17,231 nt of DNA, taken from positions 1 to 17,231 of the forward strand of contig CAZJCK010000067.1 in assembly GCA_964544635.1 (NCBI GenBank), written 5' to 3'. Numbering within the stretch: the first letter of the stretch is position 1; each line of letters opens with the position of its first letter. This DNA comes from CAZJCK01 sp964544635 (GTDB taxonomy: Bacteria > Zixibacteria > MSB-5A5 > GN15 > FEB-12). A program made the translations under genes and the position numbers. Shown here one piece after another: positions 8,222 through 15,728 of the stretch. The notes beneath the pieces were generated by a model. That model was not told where the DNA came from, made no database searches, and saw only the letters and a list, made by a program, of their open reading frames with translations.

Positions 8222-9175
8222 ATGAACCTGGGACAGTATATTGATCTTGACAAGATCTTACCGGCCGTGCTTGAGTGGCTCGCCACCTCCGGCCTTCGCA
8301 TCCTGCTCATACTCATTATCCTCTTCCTTGCCGTTCGTATCGCCGGCGCCATCTCCCGCCGCCTCTTTGACTTCATCGGCGGCCGGGGCGACCCGGAGGC
8401 AAGAAAACGGGCCGACACCCTTGAAGCGGTGGTGCGCTACTGCCTGATTGTCACCCTCGGTGGTGTCGCGTTCGTCATGATCCTTGGTGAATTTGGGGTC
8501 GAAATCGGACCGGTCCTCGCCGCCGCCGGTGTCGTCGGTCTTGCTGTCGGTTTCGGCGCCCAGAGTCTGGTAAAGGATGTCATCTCCGGATTCATGATTC
8601 TCTTGGATGATCAGATACGCGTCGGCGATGTCGTCGTTCTCGACGGTACCGGCGGTCTGTGCGAAAAAGTCAATCTGCGGTATATCCAGCTACGCGATCT
8701 CGGCGGCAACGTGCATTTCATACGGTGCGGCGACATAAGCAAGATCACGAACATGACCAAGGAATTCTCCTTTGCCCTTTTCGATATTGGCGTGGCTTAT
8801 CGGGAAAACGTCGATGATGTCATCACGGTCATCAAGGAGGTCGCGGGAACGATGCAAAACGATGATCCCTGGAAGGCCGACATTCTTGAGCCTATGGAAA
8901 TGCTCGGAGTCGACAAGTTTGGCGACTCTTCGGTCGTCATCAAGGCGCGAATCAAGACCAAGCCGATCCGGCAGTGGTCCGTTATGCGCGAATACAACCG
9001 ACGCCTCAAGCTGCGCTTCGACGAACTTGATATCGAAATCCCGTTCCCGCACATGACATTGTACGCCGGTGTCGATAAAGATGGTACGGCGCCGCCGATC
9101 CGCATCGTGTCGGGCAACGGCGGCAGGGACCAGTCGGAGGCACCGGGCGGGGGAGAGCCAAAGACCGAATCGTAA
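8222..9175 (+). CDS. MscS-family mechanosensitive ion channel
   Basis: This 317-residue protein forms a membrane-tension-gated pore that releases ions and solutes on osmotic downshock. Membrane segments lie at about 20-42, 67-90 and 94-131. The third is the pore helix, rich in Gly and Ala (AAAGVVGLAVGFGAQSLVKD, 100-119), and runs into FMILLDDQIRVGDVV, the start of the beta domain, as in E. coli MscS. The C-terminal alpha/beta vestibule domain follows (about 180-290), and the tail is low in complexity. AAAGGA (8209-8214) stands seven bases before ATG 8222. It is the first gene of a + strand set; YihY follows after 24 bases. The divergent antiporter suggests a shared role in ion and volume control. 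Confidence 0.93.
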   Translation: MNLGQYIDLDKILPAVLEWLATSGLRILLILIILFLAVRIAGAISRRLFDFIGGRGDPEARKRADTLEAVVRYCLIVTLGGVAFVMILGEFGVEIGPVLAAAGVVGLAVGFGAQSLVKDVISGFMILLDDQIRVGDVVVLDGTGGLCEKVNLRYIQLRDLGGNVHFIRCGDISKITNMTKEFSFALFDIGVAYRENVDDVITVIKEVAGTMQNDDPWKADILEPMEMLGVDKFGDSSVVIKARIKTKPIRQWSVMREYNRRLKLRFDELDIEIPFPHMTLYAGVDKDGTAPPIRIVSGNGGRDQSEAPGGGEPKTES

Positions 9176-9199
9176 GACCGGGACAAAGCAGGGTAGCGC

Positions 9200-10135
9200 A
9201 TGACCGAGGAACAGACATTCCCGCACTGGCTCGACTGGCGGGGCTGGCTCCGACGAGCCGGCCTCGTCATGCGTTATTATCTTATCGGCCTGTACAACCG
9301 GGTTGACCGCAACCACGATTTCCTCGCCGCCGCCGGCCTCGCTTTCAGTCTCTTCGTCTGCGTTATCCCGCTGATCCTGCTTGCCATGGCCGTGGTCGGC
9401 ATTATCTTCGAACAGCCCGAAATCGTCGAGGATATCTCCGTCCTCATCGACCGCGCCATTCCCTATCAGGCCTATGCCGACTATGTCAAGGAAGTGGTTC
9501 TCGCCCGCGTTGCCGAGTTCCGCGGTTACAAGAGCGTCGCCGGAATCCTCGGCACCGTCGGCATCCTGCTGGCTGCCTCCGGTCTGTTCAGCTCCCTGCG
9601 CACTATCCTCAATCGGGTCTTCCGTGTCGCCACCGGCGAACCGATCTGGATCGGTAAACTGCGTGACCTCGGCCTCATCCTGCTCGTCCTCCTGTTCTTC
9701 CTCCTCACCACCCTCCTGCTGCCCGCCTGGGATATCGCCCGCGGCCTCGCCGATCAATGGGACTTCCTCGAAGAACTCCAGGTGGGAGCTGCCTGGAACT
9801 TCCTCTTCGAATTCCTGTCCTACCTTCTCACCATGCTGACCTTCGCCGCCATCTACTTCTTCGTGCCCTACCGCCGTCCGCCCAAGCGCATCATCCTCTT
9901 TTCCGCCGCCTGGTCCGCTTTCCTTTGGCTGATAGCACAACAATTGTTCGGTGTCTACATCACATACGTCGTCACTCTGCGCCAGATCTACGGCGCTTAC
10001 TTCCTGCTGATCGTCGTCGCTTTCTGGGTCTATTACACCGCCTTCGTATGTATCCTTGGCGCCGAAATCGGCCAGTTGTTTCGGGAGCGACGCCTCGCCA
10101 GCCGGCGACGCCGCGCCAGCCTGCCGGAAAAATGA
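9200..10135 (+). CDS. YihY/BrkB-family inner-membrane protein
   Basis: This is a 311-residue polytopic protein with about six membrane segments. The family signature is at the first: HDFLAAAGLAFSLFVCVIPL (39-58), followed by a helical region and SLRTILNRVFRV near 131-142. The second half has LLVLLFFLLTTLLLP and the typical FVPYRRPPKR loop with downstream SAAWSAFLWLIAQQLFG. The C-terminus is very basic (RERRLASRRRRA). The family was once called ribonuclease BN by mistake; its actual function is unknown, and envelope or transport roles have been proposed. It starts 24 bases after the MscS stop, and its stop overlaps the next start in ATGA, so it is part of the same operon. Confidence 0.92.
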   Translation: MTEEQTFPHWLDWRGWLRRAGLVMRYYLIGLYNRVDRNHDFLAAAGLAFSLFVCVIPLILLAMAVVGIIFEQPEIVEDISVLIDRAIPYQAYADYVKEVVLARVAEFRGYKSVAGILGTVGILLAASGLFSSLRTILNRVFRVATGEPIWIGKLRDLGLILLVLLFFLLTTLLLPAWDIARGLADQWDFLEELQVGAAWNFLFEFLSYLLTMLTFAAIYFFVPYRRPPKRIILFSAAWSAFLWLIAQQLFGVYITYVVTLRQIYGAYFLLIVVAFWVYYTAFVCILGAEIGQLFRERRLASRRRRASLPEK

Positions 10136-10842
10136 AACGTCTGATTTTGATTGACTCGACGTCGTACCGTCGCATCTTTGCCTCCATGATTGGCGTCAGG
10201 AAGACATATTGGTGTCAGCGTCGCATGTCGATGCTTCCGGTCATCGCCGCGCTCATACTCATGACTGGATGCGGCCCGGAGGGCACCGTCCAGAAAGTAG
10301 AATTCAGCGCCGCAGATTCGCTGCTTGGGGATACTGTAATCATAGATGCTGCCGACATCGCCTTCCGCCTCCCCGCGGGGTTCCGTCAGGTACCCCTGGA
10401 GCCGGCGCACAACAGCGCGGCACTGCAGCGCCTGTTGGATCACGACATTGATTTGGACGGAGTTGACGTTGACTATGCTGCCTACTACGACTCAGCAGCC
10501 GGCGTCGCCCTGCGCACCAATGCGTTGCGTGTATCAAGCATCGACGCGGCCGCTGATACTCCAACCGACAGCTTTCGCGATCGGGTGACCCAGGTTGTGG
10601 CGCCGGGTGCAACCGGCTGGACCGCGTATGAAACACACGGCTTTCGAGTGCACAATCTTCTGTTTGCCGACAGCAATGGTGTTCAGTATCACCTCCTGCT
10701 GTTTCCGTCCGATACCAGCGCCGTTAACCTCCACTACCACATCCCACAAGCTGCCTACGCCGACATGCTTGCAAAGCTCGAGTCATCGATCGGTTCCCTC
10801 CACCGACCGTCCGCCGCCGCCGATACCTTGGAGACGCACTGA
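10132..10842 (+). CDS. Predicted lipoprotein of unknown function
   Basis: This is a 236-residue protein if translation starts at ATG 10132, which overlaps the YihY stop (ATGA) and suggests coupling. Other in-frame starts are 10186 and 10225. All include the lipoprotein signal MLPVIAALILMTGC; with the first start the lipobox Cys is residue 47, with the second residue 29, which is a more usual signal length. The mature part is largely soluble, with an acidic stretch (DHDIDLDGVDVD) and no domain I recognise. It probably is attached to the inner or outer membrane by its lipid. It ends one base before the methyltransferase start. Confidence 0.75.
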   Translation: MKRLILIDSTSYRRIFASMIGVRKTYWCQRRMSMLPVIAALILMTGCGPEGTVQKVEFSAADSLLGDTVIIDAADIAFRLPAGFRQVPLEPAHNSAALQRLLDHDIDLDGVDVDYAAYYDSAAGVALRTNALRVSSIDAAADTPTDSFRDRVTQVVAPGATGWTAYETHGFRVHNLLFADSNGVQYHLLLFPSDTSAVNLHYHIPQAAYADMLAKLESSIGSLHRPSAAADTLETH

Positions 10843-10843
10843 T

Positions 10844-11407
10844 ATGTCGTCCCGTCATCGCAACAAACCCAACAGTTCTTCACCCGCCGTTGTCTGGAAC
10901 GAGGACGATCTCTTCTCGCACCTCGATAGCCTGAGCGAATCACCCTTCCTGCTCATCCTCGACTGTGTGCAGGATCCCCACAATCTCGGCGCCTGTCTTA
11001 GAAGCGCTAACGCCGCCGGCGTTCATGCTGTCATCATACCCAAAGATCGCTCCGCCCCAATCACCGAAACGGTTGTTCACGTCGCCCGAGGCGCCGCCGC
11101 CCATACACCGGTGGTACGCGTCACCAACCTCGCCCGGGTCCTCGATCAGCTCAAAGAGCGCGGTATCTGGCTCGTCGGCACTGCCGATCAAGCCGCTGAA
11201 TCGATTTACCGGCGGGACCTCACCGGTCCGCTCGGTATCGTCATGGGGGCGGAAGGGGAGGGACTGCGGCGTCTGACCGCCGAGAAGTGCGACTTTCTCG
11301 TGTCGATTCCGATGCACGGCCAGGTCGACTGCCTCAATGTCTCGGTTGCCACCGGCGTCTGCCTGTTCGAGGCGAACCGGCAGCGGCAGTCACCCTCGAA
11401 CGGCTGA
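10844..11407 (+). CDS. SpoU/TrmH-family RNA 2'-O-methyltransferase, RlmB-like, without the N-terminal domain
   Basis: This 187-residue enzyme of the SPOUT fold would transfer a methyl group from SAM to a ribose 2'-OH. The three knot motifs are present: DPHNLGACLRSANAAG (44-59), GIVMGAEGEGLRRL (131-144) and IPMHGQVDCLNVSVATG (155-171). From residue about 18 it resembles E. coli RlmB (modifies G2251 of 23S rRNA) closely. However, RlmB is about 243 residues, and the first ~75 residues, the L30e-like RNA-binding domain, are absent here. In motif 3 the usual SSLN reads DCLN. The gene begins one base after the lipoprotein stop, so upstream coding is not a lost domain. An in-frame start further left would run through the lipoprotein gene and is not credible. 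The target is inferred, not shown. Confidence 0.88.
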   Translation: MSSRHRNKPNSSSPAVVWNEDDLFSHLDSLSESPFLLILDCVQDPHNLGACLRSANAAGVHAVIIPKDRSAPITETVVHVARGAAAHTPVVRVTNLARVLDQLKERGIWLVGTADQAAESIYRRDLTGPLGIVMGAEGEGLRRLTAEKCDFLVSIPMHGQVDCLNVSVATGVCLFEANRQRQSPSNG

Positions 11408-11490
11408 CAGCCGAAGTTTCCAATTGCTCCCGACCCGTCTATGTCTTACCCTTCTTCGAAACGAGCCGTCAGCATCTTGCGAGAGTCATC

Positions 11491-11868
11491 ATGCCGCCAG
11501 TCATAATCGCCGGTACCACTATCGTCACCTTCGCCCTGATCTTCTATGCCGTCGGTATCATTACCGAGCAGCGCCGCCATCAGGTCACCGGCTTCGCCAT
11601 CGGTTTCATTACCGCCGGTCTTATCCTGGACATCACCGCTACCGCCCTCATGATCATTGGCTCCTCACGCTCCGGCCTGACACTCCACGCCCTGCTCGGT
11701 TACTCCTCTCTGGCGGCCATGCTCGTCGACGCTATCCTTCTGTGGCGCTGGCGCTTACAGAATGGCATGGCGAATGTCCCGCGCCCCCTCCACCTCTATT
11801 CCCGTTACGCCTTTACCTGGTGGGTGCTGGCCTACATCACCGGCGGTCTGCTCGTCGCCATGCGCTGA
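11491..11868 (+). CDS. HsmA-family small membrane protein
   Basis: This 125-residue protein has four hydrophobic segments (about 3-25, 33-58, 65-88, 105-123). It resembles the HsmA / TIGR03987 family: ALIFYAVGI near the N-terminus, LILDITATALM in the second segment, LHALLGYSSLAAMLVD in the third and a final aromatic segment with WW and YITGG. The family has no firmly known function. Start ATG 11491 follows GAGAG by four bases and begins the first membrane segment directly; an earlier in-frame start at 11287 would lie inside the methyltransferase gene. It is 83 bases downstream of that gene, so it may be the last gene of the operon or have its own promoter. Confidence 0.75.
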   Translation: MPPVIIAGTTIVTFALIFYAVGIITEQRRHQVTGFAIGFITAGLILDITATALMIIGSSRSGLTLHALLGYSSLAAMLVDAILLWRWRLQNGMANVPRPLHLYSRYAFTWWVLAYITGGLLVAMR

Positions 11869-11914
11869 CACACGGCAATGCCGGACTTATGAAATCCCAC
11901 TTCCGACGGGAACC

Positions 11915-11928
11915 TGAACGTCCGTTCA
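11915..11928. promoter_or_regulatory. Palindromic operator candidate upstream of yceI (GAAC-N4-GTTC)
   Basis: TGAACGTCCGTTCA is a perfect 6-2-6 inverted repeat, with a further GTTCA half (11932-11936 region) just after it. It lies 53 bases before the YceI start and 47 after the HsmA stop. The GAAC-N4-GTTC core is the pattern of Gram-positive LexA boxes and is also close to the myxobacterial one as I remember it. A LexA gene is the next locus. The regulator is inference; other dimeric repressors also bind such sites. Confidence 0.45.
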
Positions 11929-11980
11929 TCGGTTCATTGGGCTAATACGAACCATCAACAAAATTAATATGAGGAGAACT

Positions 11981-12568
11981 ATGAAACGGACTCTCTTGAC
12001 CGCCCTGATCGCCGTCGCCATGATCGCCGGCGCCGGAAATGCCGCCCAATGGTCGATCGACCAGGCTCACTCCAACGTGATGTTCAAAGTCAAGCACATG
12101 GTCATCTCGACTGTCACCGGTAAGTTTACCGACTATGACGGCGTTGTGTATTTCGACGGTGAGCTGTCGGACAACGATTCGGTTAACTTCACCGTCAAGA
12201 CCGCTTCGGTCGATACCGACAACGCCGACCGCGACGACCACCTTCGCAACGACGACTTCTTCAACGCCGAGAATTACCCGGAGATGAAATTTGTCTCCAA
12301 GCGCATCACCGACGTCAACGGCAACTCCTTCAAACTTGTCGGTGACCTGACTATTCGCGACGTAACCAAAGAAGTCACTTTCGACTGCGAATTCGCCGGA
12401 CAGGTCCAGGACCCATGGGGCAACACTAAGGCCGGTTTTACCGCCACGACCTCCATCGATCGCAAAGAATTCGGTGTCAATTGGAGCAAGGCTCTCGATA
12501 CCGGCGGCCTGGTTGTCAGCGATAACGTCGAAATTATCCTCGACCTCCAGCTGAAAAAGGACGCCTGA
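11981..12568 (+). CDS. Exported YceI-family protein
   Basis: This 195-residue protein has a signal peptide (1-21, core LLTALIAVAMIAGAG, cleavage after GNA). The mature part is a YceI-like lipocalin-type beta barrel that binds long isoprenoid-like lipids in characterised members. Typical blocks are WSIDQAHSNVMFKVKHM (24-40), GKFTDYDGVVYFD (47-59), DNADRDDHLRNDDFF (78-93 region) and LVGDLTIRDVTKEVTFD. The start at 11981 is chosen over the in-frame ATG at 11969 because GAGGAG (11971-11976) lies four bases before it and the signal peptide then begins with MKR. The protein acts outside the inner membrane. It converges with lexA across a shared terminator. Confidence 0.93.
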   Translation: MKRTLLTALIAVAMIAGAGNAAQWSIDQAHSNVMFKVKHMVISTVTGKFTDYDGVVYFDGELSDNDSVNFTVKTASVDTDNADRDDHLRNDDFFNAENYPEMKFVSKRITDVNGNSFKLVGDLTIRDVTKEVTFDCEFAGQVQDPWGNTKAGFTATTSIDRKEFGVNWSKALDTGGLVVSDNVEIILDLQLKKDA

Positions 12569-12596
12569 GGAAAAATCACTCACTGGTTCCAATGCA

Positions 12597-12632
12597 AACG
12601 GCCCGTCACTCGTGCGAGTAACGGGCCGTTTT
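12597..12632. terminator. Bidirectional terminator between yceI and lexA
   Basis: A long stem is formed by AACGGCCCGT (12597-12606) with ACGGGCCGTT (12621-12630), extended inside by ACTCG/CGAGT. TTTT follows on the + side and AAA precedes on the other, so it can end transcription from both convergent genes. The lexA side has the weaker T run. Confidence 0.85.
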
Positions 12633-12648
12633 CGTGTGCGCGGAGCAG

Positions 12649-13266
12649 TCAGAATTTTCTAATCAAACCCACAACTTTTCCGGCGATGCGGAAATCGGGC
12701 GAGTCGCGATCGACAATTATCGGCTCATACGCCTCGTTTTCCGCCTCCAGGCGAATCCGGTTGCCGTCCGGCACATACCGTTTCACCGTGGCTTCATTGC
12801 CGATAATGGCCACAACCACATCCCCCTTGCGTGCCACCTGCTGCTTCTTGACCACCACGATGTCGCCATCGAGTATTCCAATATCCTTCATCGAGTCGCC
12901 CGACACGCGCAAGGTAAACGATTCATCCTTCGGCGCGAAATCGGCATCCAGCGCAATCTCCCCCTCGATGTTCTCGATCGCGTCAATCGGCAAACCGGCC
13001 GTAACCGTACCAACCAGCGGCAATCGCGCTACCGCCGTCGCCACCGCCTGTACCGGCTGCAGGCCGCGCGCGATGTTCGCCGATTTCTTCAGATAGCCTT
13101 TTTTTATCAGCGCCGAAATATGCTGTCGCACCCCATTCGTGGAGCTGATTCCCATCACCTCGCCAATCTCGCGAATGGTTGGAGAGTGCCCCAGCTCGGC
13201 GATCCGATCACCTATATATGTCAGAATCTGCCGCTGCTTCTCTGTCAGCTTCGCTTTTTCAACCAT
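12649..13266 (-). CDS. lexA: LexA repressor
   Basis: This 205-residue SOS repressor cuts itself when stimulated by RecA. The N-terminal winged helix-turn-helix spans 1-65 (SPTIREIGEVMGISSTNGVRQHISALIKKGYL region; recognition helix about 40-52). The cleavage bond is Ala90-Gly91 in VGTVTAG. The catalytic Ser125 is in SGDSM, and Lys162 is in ATVKRY. The recognition helix GISSTNGVRQHI is of a type seen in delta-proteobacterial and related LexA rather than in E. coli, so its operator may differ. AAAGGA (13278-13283 on this strand) precedes ATG 13266 by eleven bases. It is transcribed alone from the promoter at 13313-13341. Confidence 0.97.
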   Translation of the reverse strand: MVEKAKLTEKQRQILTYIGDRIAELGHSPTIREIGEVMGISSTNGVRQHISALIKKGYLKKSANIARGLQPVQAVATAVARLPLVGTVTAGLPIDAIENIEGEIALDADFAPKDESFTLRVSGDSMKDIGILDGDIVVVKKQQVARKGDVVVAIIGNEATVKRYVPDGNRIRLEAENEAYEPIIVDRDSPDFRIAGKVVGLIRKF

Positions 13267-13283
13267 ATACCGGGATGTCCTTT

Positions 13284-13331
13284 CCCAAATGTTCCTTTAG
13301 TCTTGCTCTCTCCATATACTGCTCATTTGGG
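13284..13331. repeat. Spaced inverted repeat across the lexA promoter, operator candidate
   Basis: CCCAAATG (13284-13291) and CATTTGGG (13324-13331) are perfect inverted copies with 32 bases between; their centres are 40 bases apart, close to four helical turns. One copy lies inside the spacer of the promoter and the other in the leader, downstream of the expected start. This fits two half-sites or two sites used for autorepression, but no binding data are implied. Confidence 0.4.
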
Positions 13332-13341
13332 CATACGTCAA
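13313..13341 (-). promoter_or_regulatory. lexA promoter
   Basis: On the minus strand, TTGACG (13336-13341) and TATATG (13313-13318) have a 17-base spacer, a good sigma70-type match. Transcription would begin near 13306, about 40 bases ahead of the lexA start. One arm of the inverted repeat (CATTTGGG, 13324-13331) lies in the spacer. Confidence 0.65.
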
Positions 13342-13352
13342 TAACAAATTGT

Positions 13353-13381
13353 AAAAAAACGGCGCTGCCAAGGCAGCGCCG
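13353..13381 (-). terminator. Rho-independent terminator of the EF-G-like gene
   Basis: On the minus strand, CGGCGCTGCC pairs with GGCAGCGCCG (arms 13360-13369 and 13372-13381) with a two-base loop, followed by seven T. It begins 34 bases after the stop codon of the EF-G-like gene. Confidence 0.92.
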
Positions 13382-13414
13382 CCGATAGTCCGGAAATATG
13401 TGATTCTGACTCAA

Positions 13415-15502
13415 TCAGGCGTGCTCAGCCTCGCGCTCCCGCTTGTACTCCTCGATCACCTTCTGCGCGGCGTCGTGAGGCACCTCTTCATAGTGCGAGA
13501 ATTCGAGCGAATAGACACCCTGACCCTGCGTCATCGAACGCAGATCCACGGCGTACTGATACAACTCCGCCTGCGGTACCTGGGCACGAATCACCTGGTT
13601 CGGACCCTCCGGGTCCATGCCGGCGATCTTGCCACGACGCGACGATACATCGCCCATCACGTCGCCGGTGAAGTCATCCGGCACGGTAATCGTCAGGTTG
13701 AAAATCGGCTCCAGCAGCACCGGCTTGCATTCCATGAAGCCTTCCTTGAAAGCCATCAATGCAGCGATCTTGAACGCCATGTCCGACGAATCGACTTCAT
13801 GGTACGAGCCATAAAAGACAGCCGTCTTGACATCGACCACCTGTGAACCGGAGAGCGGTCCCGACACCATTGCCTCAACTACACCCTTCTCCACCGCTGG
13901 AATGAACTTGCCCGGAATGACACCGCCCTTGATCTCGTCGAGGAACTCAAAGCCGCCGCCACGTTCGTTCGGCTCCAGGCGCAGGTGCACATCAGCAAAC
14001 TGGCCGCGGCCACCCGACTGCTTCTTGTGCCGATATTGCTTTTCGGTTTTGGCGCGAATCGTCTCCCGGTACGGAATCTTCGGCCGCACCAGCTCGACCT
14101 CAACACCAAACCGTTTGGCCAGTTTGTCAGTGATTACTTCGATTTGCGTCGGGCCCTGCGCATACAACACCTGCTGATGCAGCGCTGCGTCATTCACAAA
14201 CCGGAAAGTCGGGTCTTCCTGGTTCAGCTTGTGGATACCGGCCGCCATCTTCTCTTCGTCACCCTTGGTCTTCGGGCGGATCGCCACATCCTGGACAGGC
14301 GACGGATACTCGACTTCCGGGATAATGATGTCGGCGCTGTTGTCCGACAACGTATTGCCGACATGAGTATCTTTGAGCTTCACCAGCGCGGCAATGTCGC
14401 CGGCGGGAGCATTAGACGCGTCCACACGATTCTTGCCCTGGAAGGTGTAGAGCTGAGTGGCTCGCTCGGTTGCATTAGTCTGCTGGTTACGCAACTCACC
14501 GCCCGGCTTGATCTCTCCGGAGAACACCTTGATATACGACATATCGCCGAGATGACCTTCCGACGCCGTCTTGAACACGTACGTGATGGGCTTGCCGTTC
14601 GGATCAACCGTAACTTCGGCTTCAGTTTTGCCGTCAGATTTGAGCGCCTTGCGCGTCTTGATCACATCAGGGGCGGGGAGATACTCAGCGGCAAAGTCCA
14701 GAAGTACCTTCACACCGGCGTTTTTCTGGGCGGCGCCGAACAACACGGGGAAGACCGTACCGCTGTTGATACCTCGTTGCAGCCCCTTGCGGATGTCGTC
14801 ATCCGACAATGTCCCCTCATCAAAATACTTTTCAATCAATGAGTCGTCAGCTTCCGCCGCCACCTCGATGAGGTGCTCGCGCTCAGCATTGACCTGATCT
14901 TTCATATCGCCGGGGACTTCAGTTTCGGTTCGGTTGCCGGAATCGTCGTACGTGTACGCCTTCATGTGCAAAAGGTCGACGATCCCCTTGAATTCCGGTC
15001 CCTGCCCGATCGGCAGCTGTACCGCGGCAGCCTGTTTGCCAAAGGCAGTGCGAATCGAGTCGAGCGCCATTCGCCAGTTGGCGTTTTCGACCTCCATCTT
15101 GTTCACGAAGAAGAAGCGCGCCCCGGGGGTCCCCTCCAGCGACTTCCACTGCAAACGCGTCCCGACCTCAACGCCGGCCGTGGAGCCGATCAGAAAGCCG
15201 ACGCTTTCGCAGACATATGCCGCCGCCTTCAAATCGCCCAGAAAGTCAAGGTGGCCCGGACAGTCAATGAAATTCAACTTCGTCTTGTCGTACTCGCAGG
15301 CGAGTAACTTCGACGATACCGTCGTCTTCTTGGTATGGTCCGTATCGGTATGGTCCAGGATCGAGCTGCCGTCATCGACCTTACCGATACGGCTGTTGAC
15401 CCCGGTGTTGAATGCAATGGCGTCGCCGAGCGACGTCTTGCCGCTGCCGCGCTGTCCGGCCAGGGCAATATTTCTGATTTGCGGTGTGGAATATTCCTTC
15501 AC
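13415..15502 (-). CDS. fusA2: Elongation factor G paralogue (EF-G-2 type GTPase)
   Basis: This 695-residue translational GTPase has the full five-domain EF-G length. The P loop is GQRGSGKTS (16-24), where canonical EF-G has AHIDAGKTT. G3 is DCPGH (80-84), keeping the catalytic His84, and G4 is NKME (134-137). The G2 loop lacks the RGITI element and reads DHTKKTTVSS (55-64). Domain IV and V blocks are clear (SGGRGQFADV, GGGFEFLDEIKGGVIP, ACC-free GDVMGDVSSRRGKI). These substitutions mark the EF-G-2 subfamily, whose role is less defined than that of main EF-G. The start is GTG at 15502, with GGAGG (15510-15514) seven bases ahead. It has its own promoter and terminator and no str-operon neighbours (rpsL, rpsG, tuf), which supports a paralogue. 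Confidence 0.93.
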   Translation of the reverse strand: MKEYSTPQIRNIALAGQRGSGKTSLGDAIAFNTGVNSRIGKVDDGSSILDHTDTDHTKKTTVSSKLLACEYDKTKLNFIDCPGHLDFLGDLKAAAYVCESVGFLIGSTAGVEVGTRLQWKSLEGTPGARFFFVNKMEVENANWRMALDSIRTAFGKQAAAVQLPIGQGPEFKGIVDLLHMKAYTYDDSGNRTETEVPGDMKDQVNAEREHLIEVAAEADDSLIEKYFDEGTLSDDDIRKGLQRGINSGTVFPVLFGAAQKNAGVKVLLDFAAEYLPAPDVIKTRKALKSDGKTEAEVTVDPNGKPITYVFKTASEGHLGDMSYIKVFSGEIKPGGELRNQQTNATERATQLYTFQGKNRVDASNAPAGDIAALVKLKDTHVGNTLSDNSADIIIPEVEYPSPVQDVAIRPKTKGDEEKMAAGIHKLNQEDPTFRFVNDAALHQQVLYAQGPTQIEVITDKLAKRFGVEVELVRPKIPYRETIRAKTEKQYRHKKQSGGRGQFADVHLRLEPNERGGGFEFLDEIKGGVIPGKFIPAVEKGVVEAMVSGPLSGSQVVDVKTAVFYGSYHEVDSSDMAFKIAALMAFKEGFMECKPVLLEPIFNLTITVPDDFTGDVMGDVSSRRGKIAGMDPEGPNQVIRAQVPQAELYQYAVDLRSMTQGQGVYSLEFSHYEEVPHDAAQKVIEEYKREREAEHA

Positions 15503-15584
15503 CAGGTAACCTCCAGACTATCAACGTGTTACGTGTGAGCATGGCAGATCGCGAAACAGCGCTTCTGCGCGTCTCAAGAGGGAC

Positions 15585-15613
15585 ATGATAGGCCATAAGT
15601 GCCCAATTGTCAA
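15585..15613 (-). promoter_or_regulatory. Strong promoter of the EF-G-like gene
   Basis: On the minus strand, TTGACA (15608-15613, full consensus) and TATCAT (15585-15590, five of six) are separated by 17 bases. The start would be near 15578, leaving about 76 bases of leader before the GTG at 15502. Confidence 0.75.
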
Positions 15614-15660
15614 TCCGTTTTGGGCGTCTGACCCTCCCGACGACACGATTATCCACAAAC

Positions 15661-15687
15661 AAAAAAACGGACCGAGCCACGAGCCGT
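15661..15687 (-). terminator. Rho-independent terminator of the cohesin/dockerin-like lipoprotein gene
   Basis: On the minus strand, ACGGCTCG (15687-15680) pairs with CGGTCCGT (15674-15667) through eight positions with one mismatch and a five-base loop, followed by seven T. It lies 41 bases beyond the stop codon of the lipoprotein gene. Confidence 0.75.
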
Positions 15688-15728
15688 TACGTTTGGACAG
15701 GGGACAGGCAGAATATCGCCTGGCTGGT

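Noticed and set aside
8690..9943. Open frame of 417 codons on the minus strand
   Set aside because: It is the complement of the MscS and YihY genes, is rich in Asp/Glu/Gly as expected from a GC-biased shadow frame, and has no domain.
10595..10843. Longer start for the RlmB-like enzyme
   Set aside because: It would run in another frame through the lipoprotein gene and does not encode the missing L30e-like domain.
13985..14842. Open frame of 285 codons on the plus strand inside the EF-G-like gene
   Set aside because: Shadow frame of a gene with unmistakable GTPase motifs.
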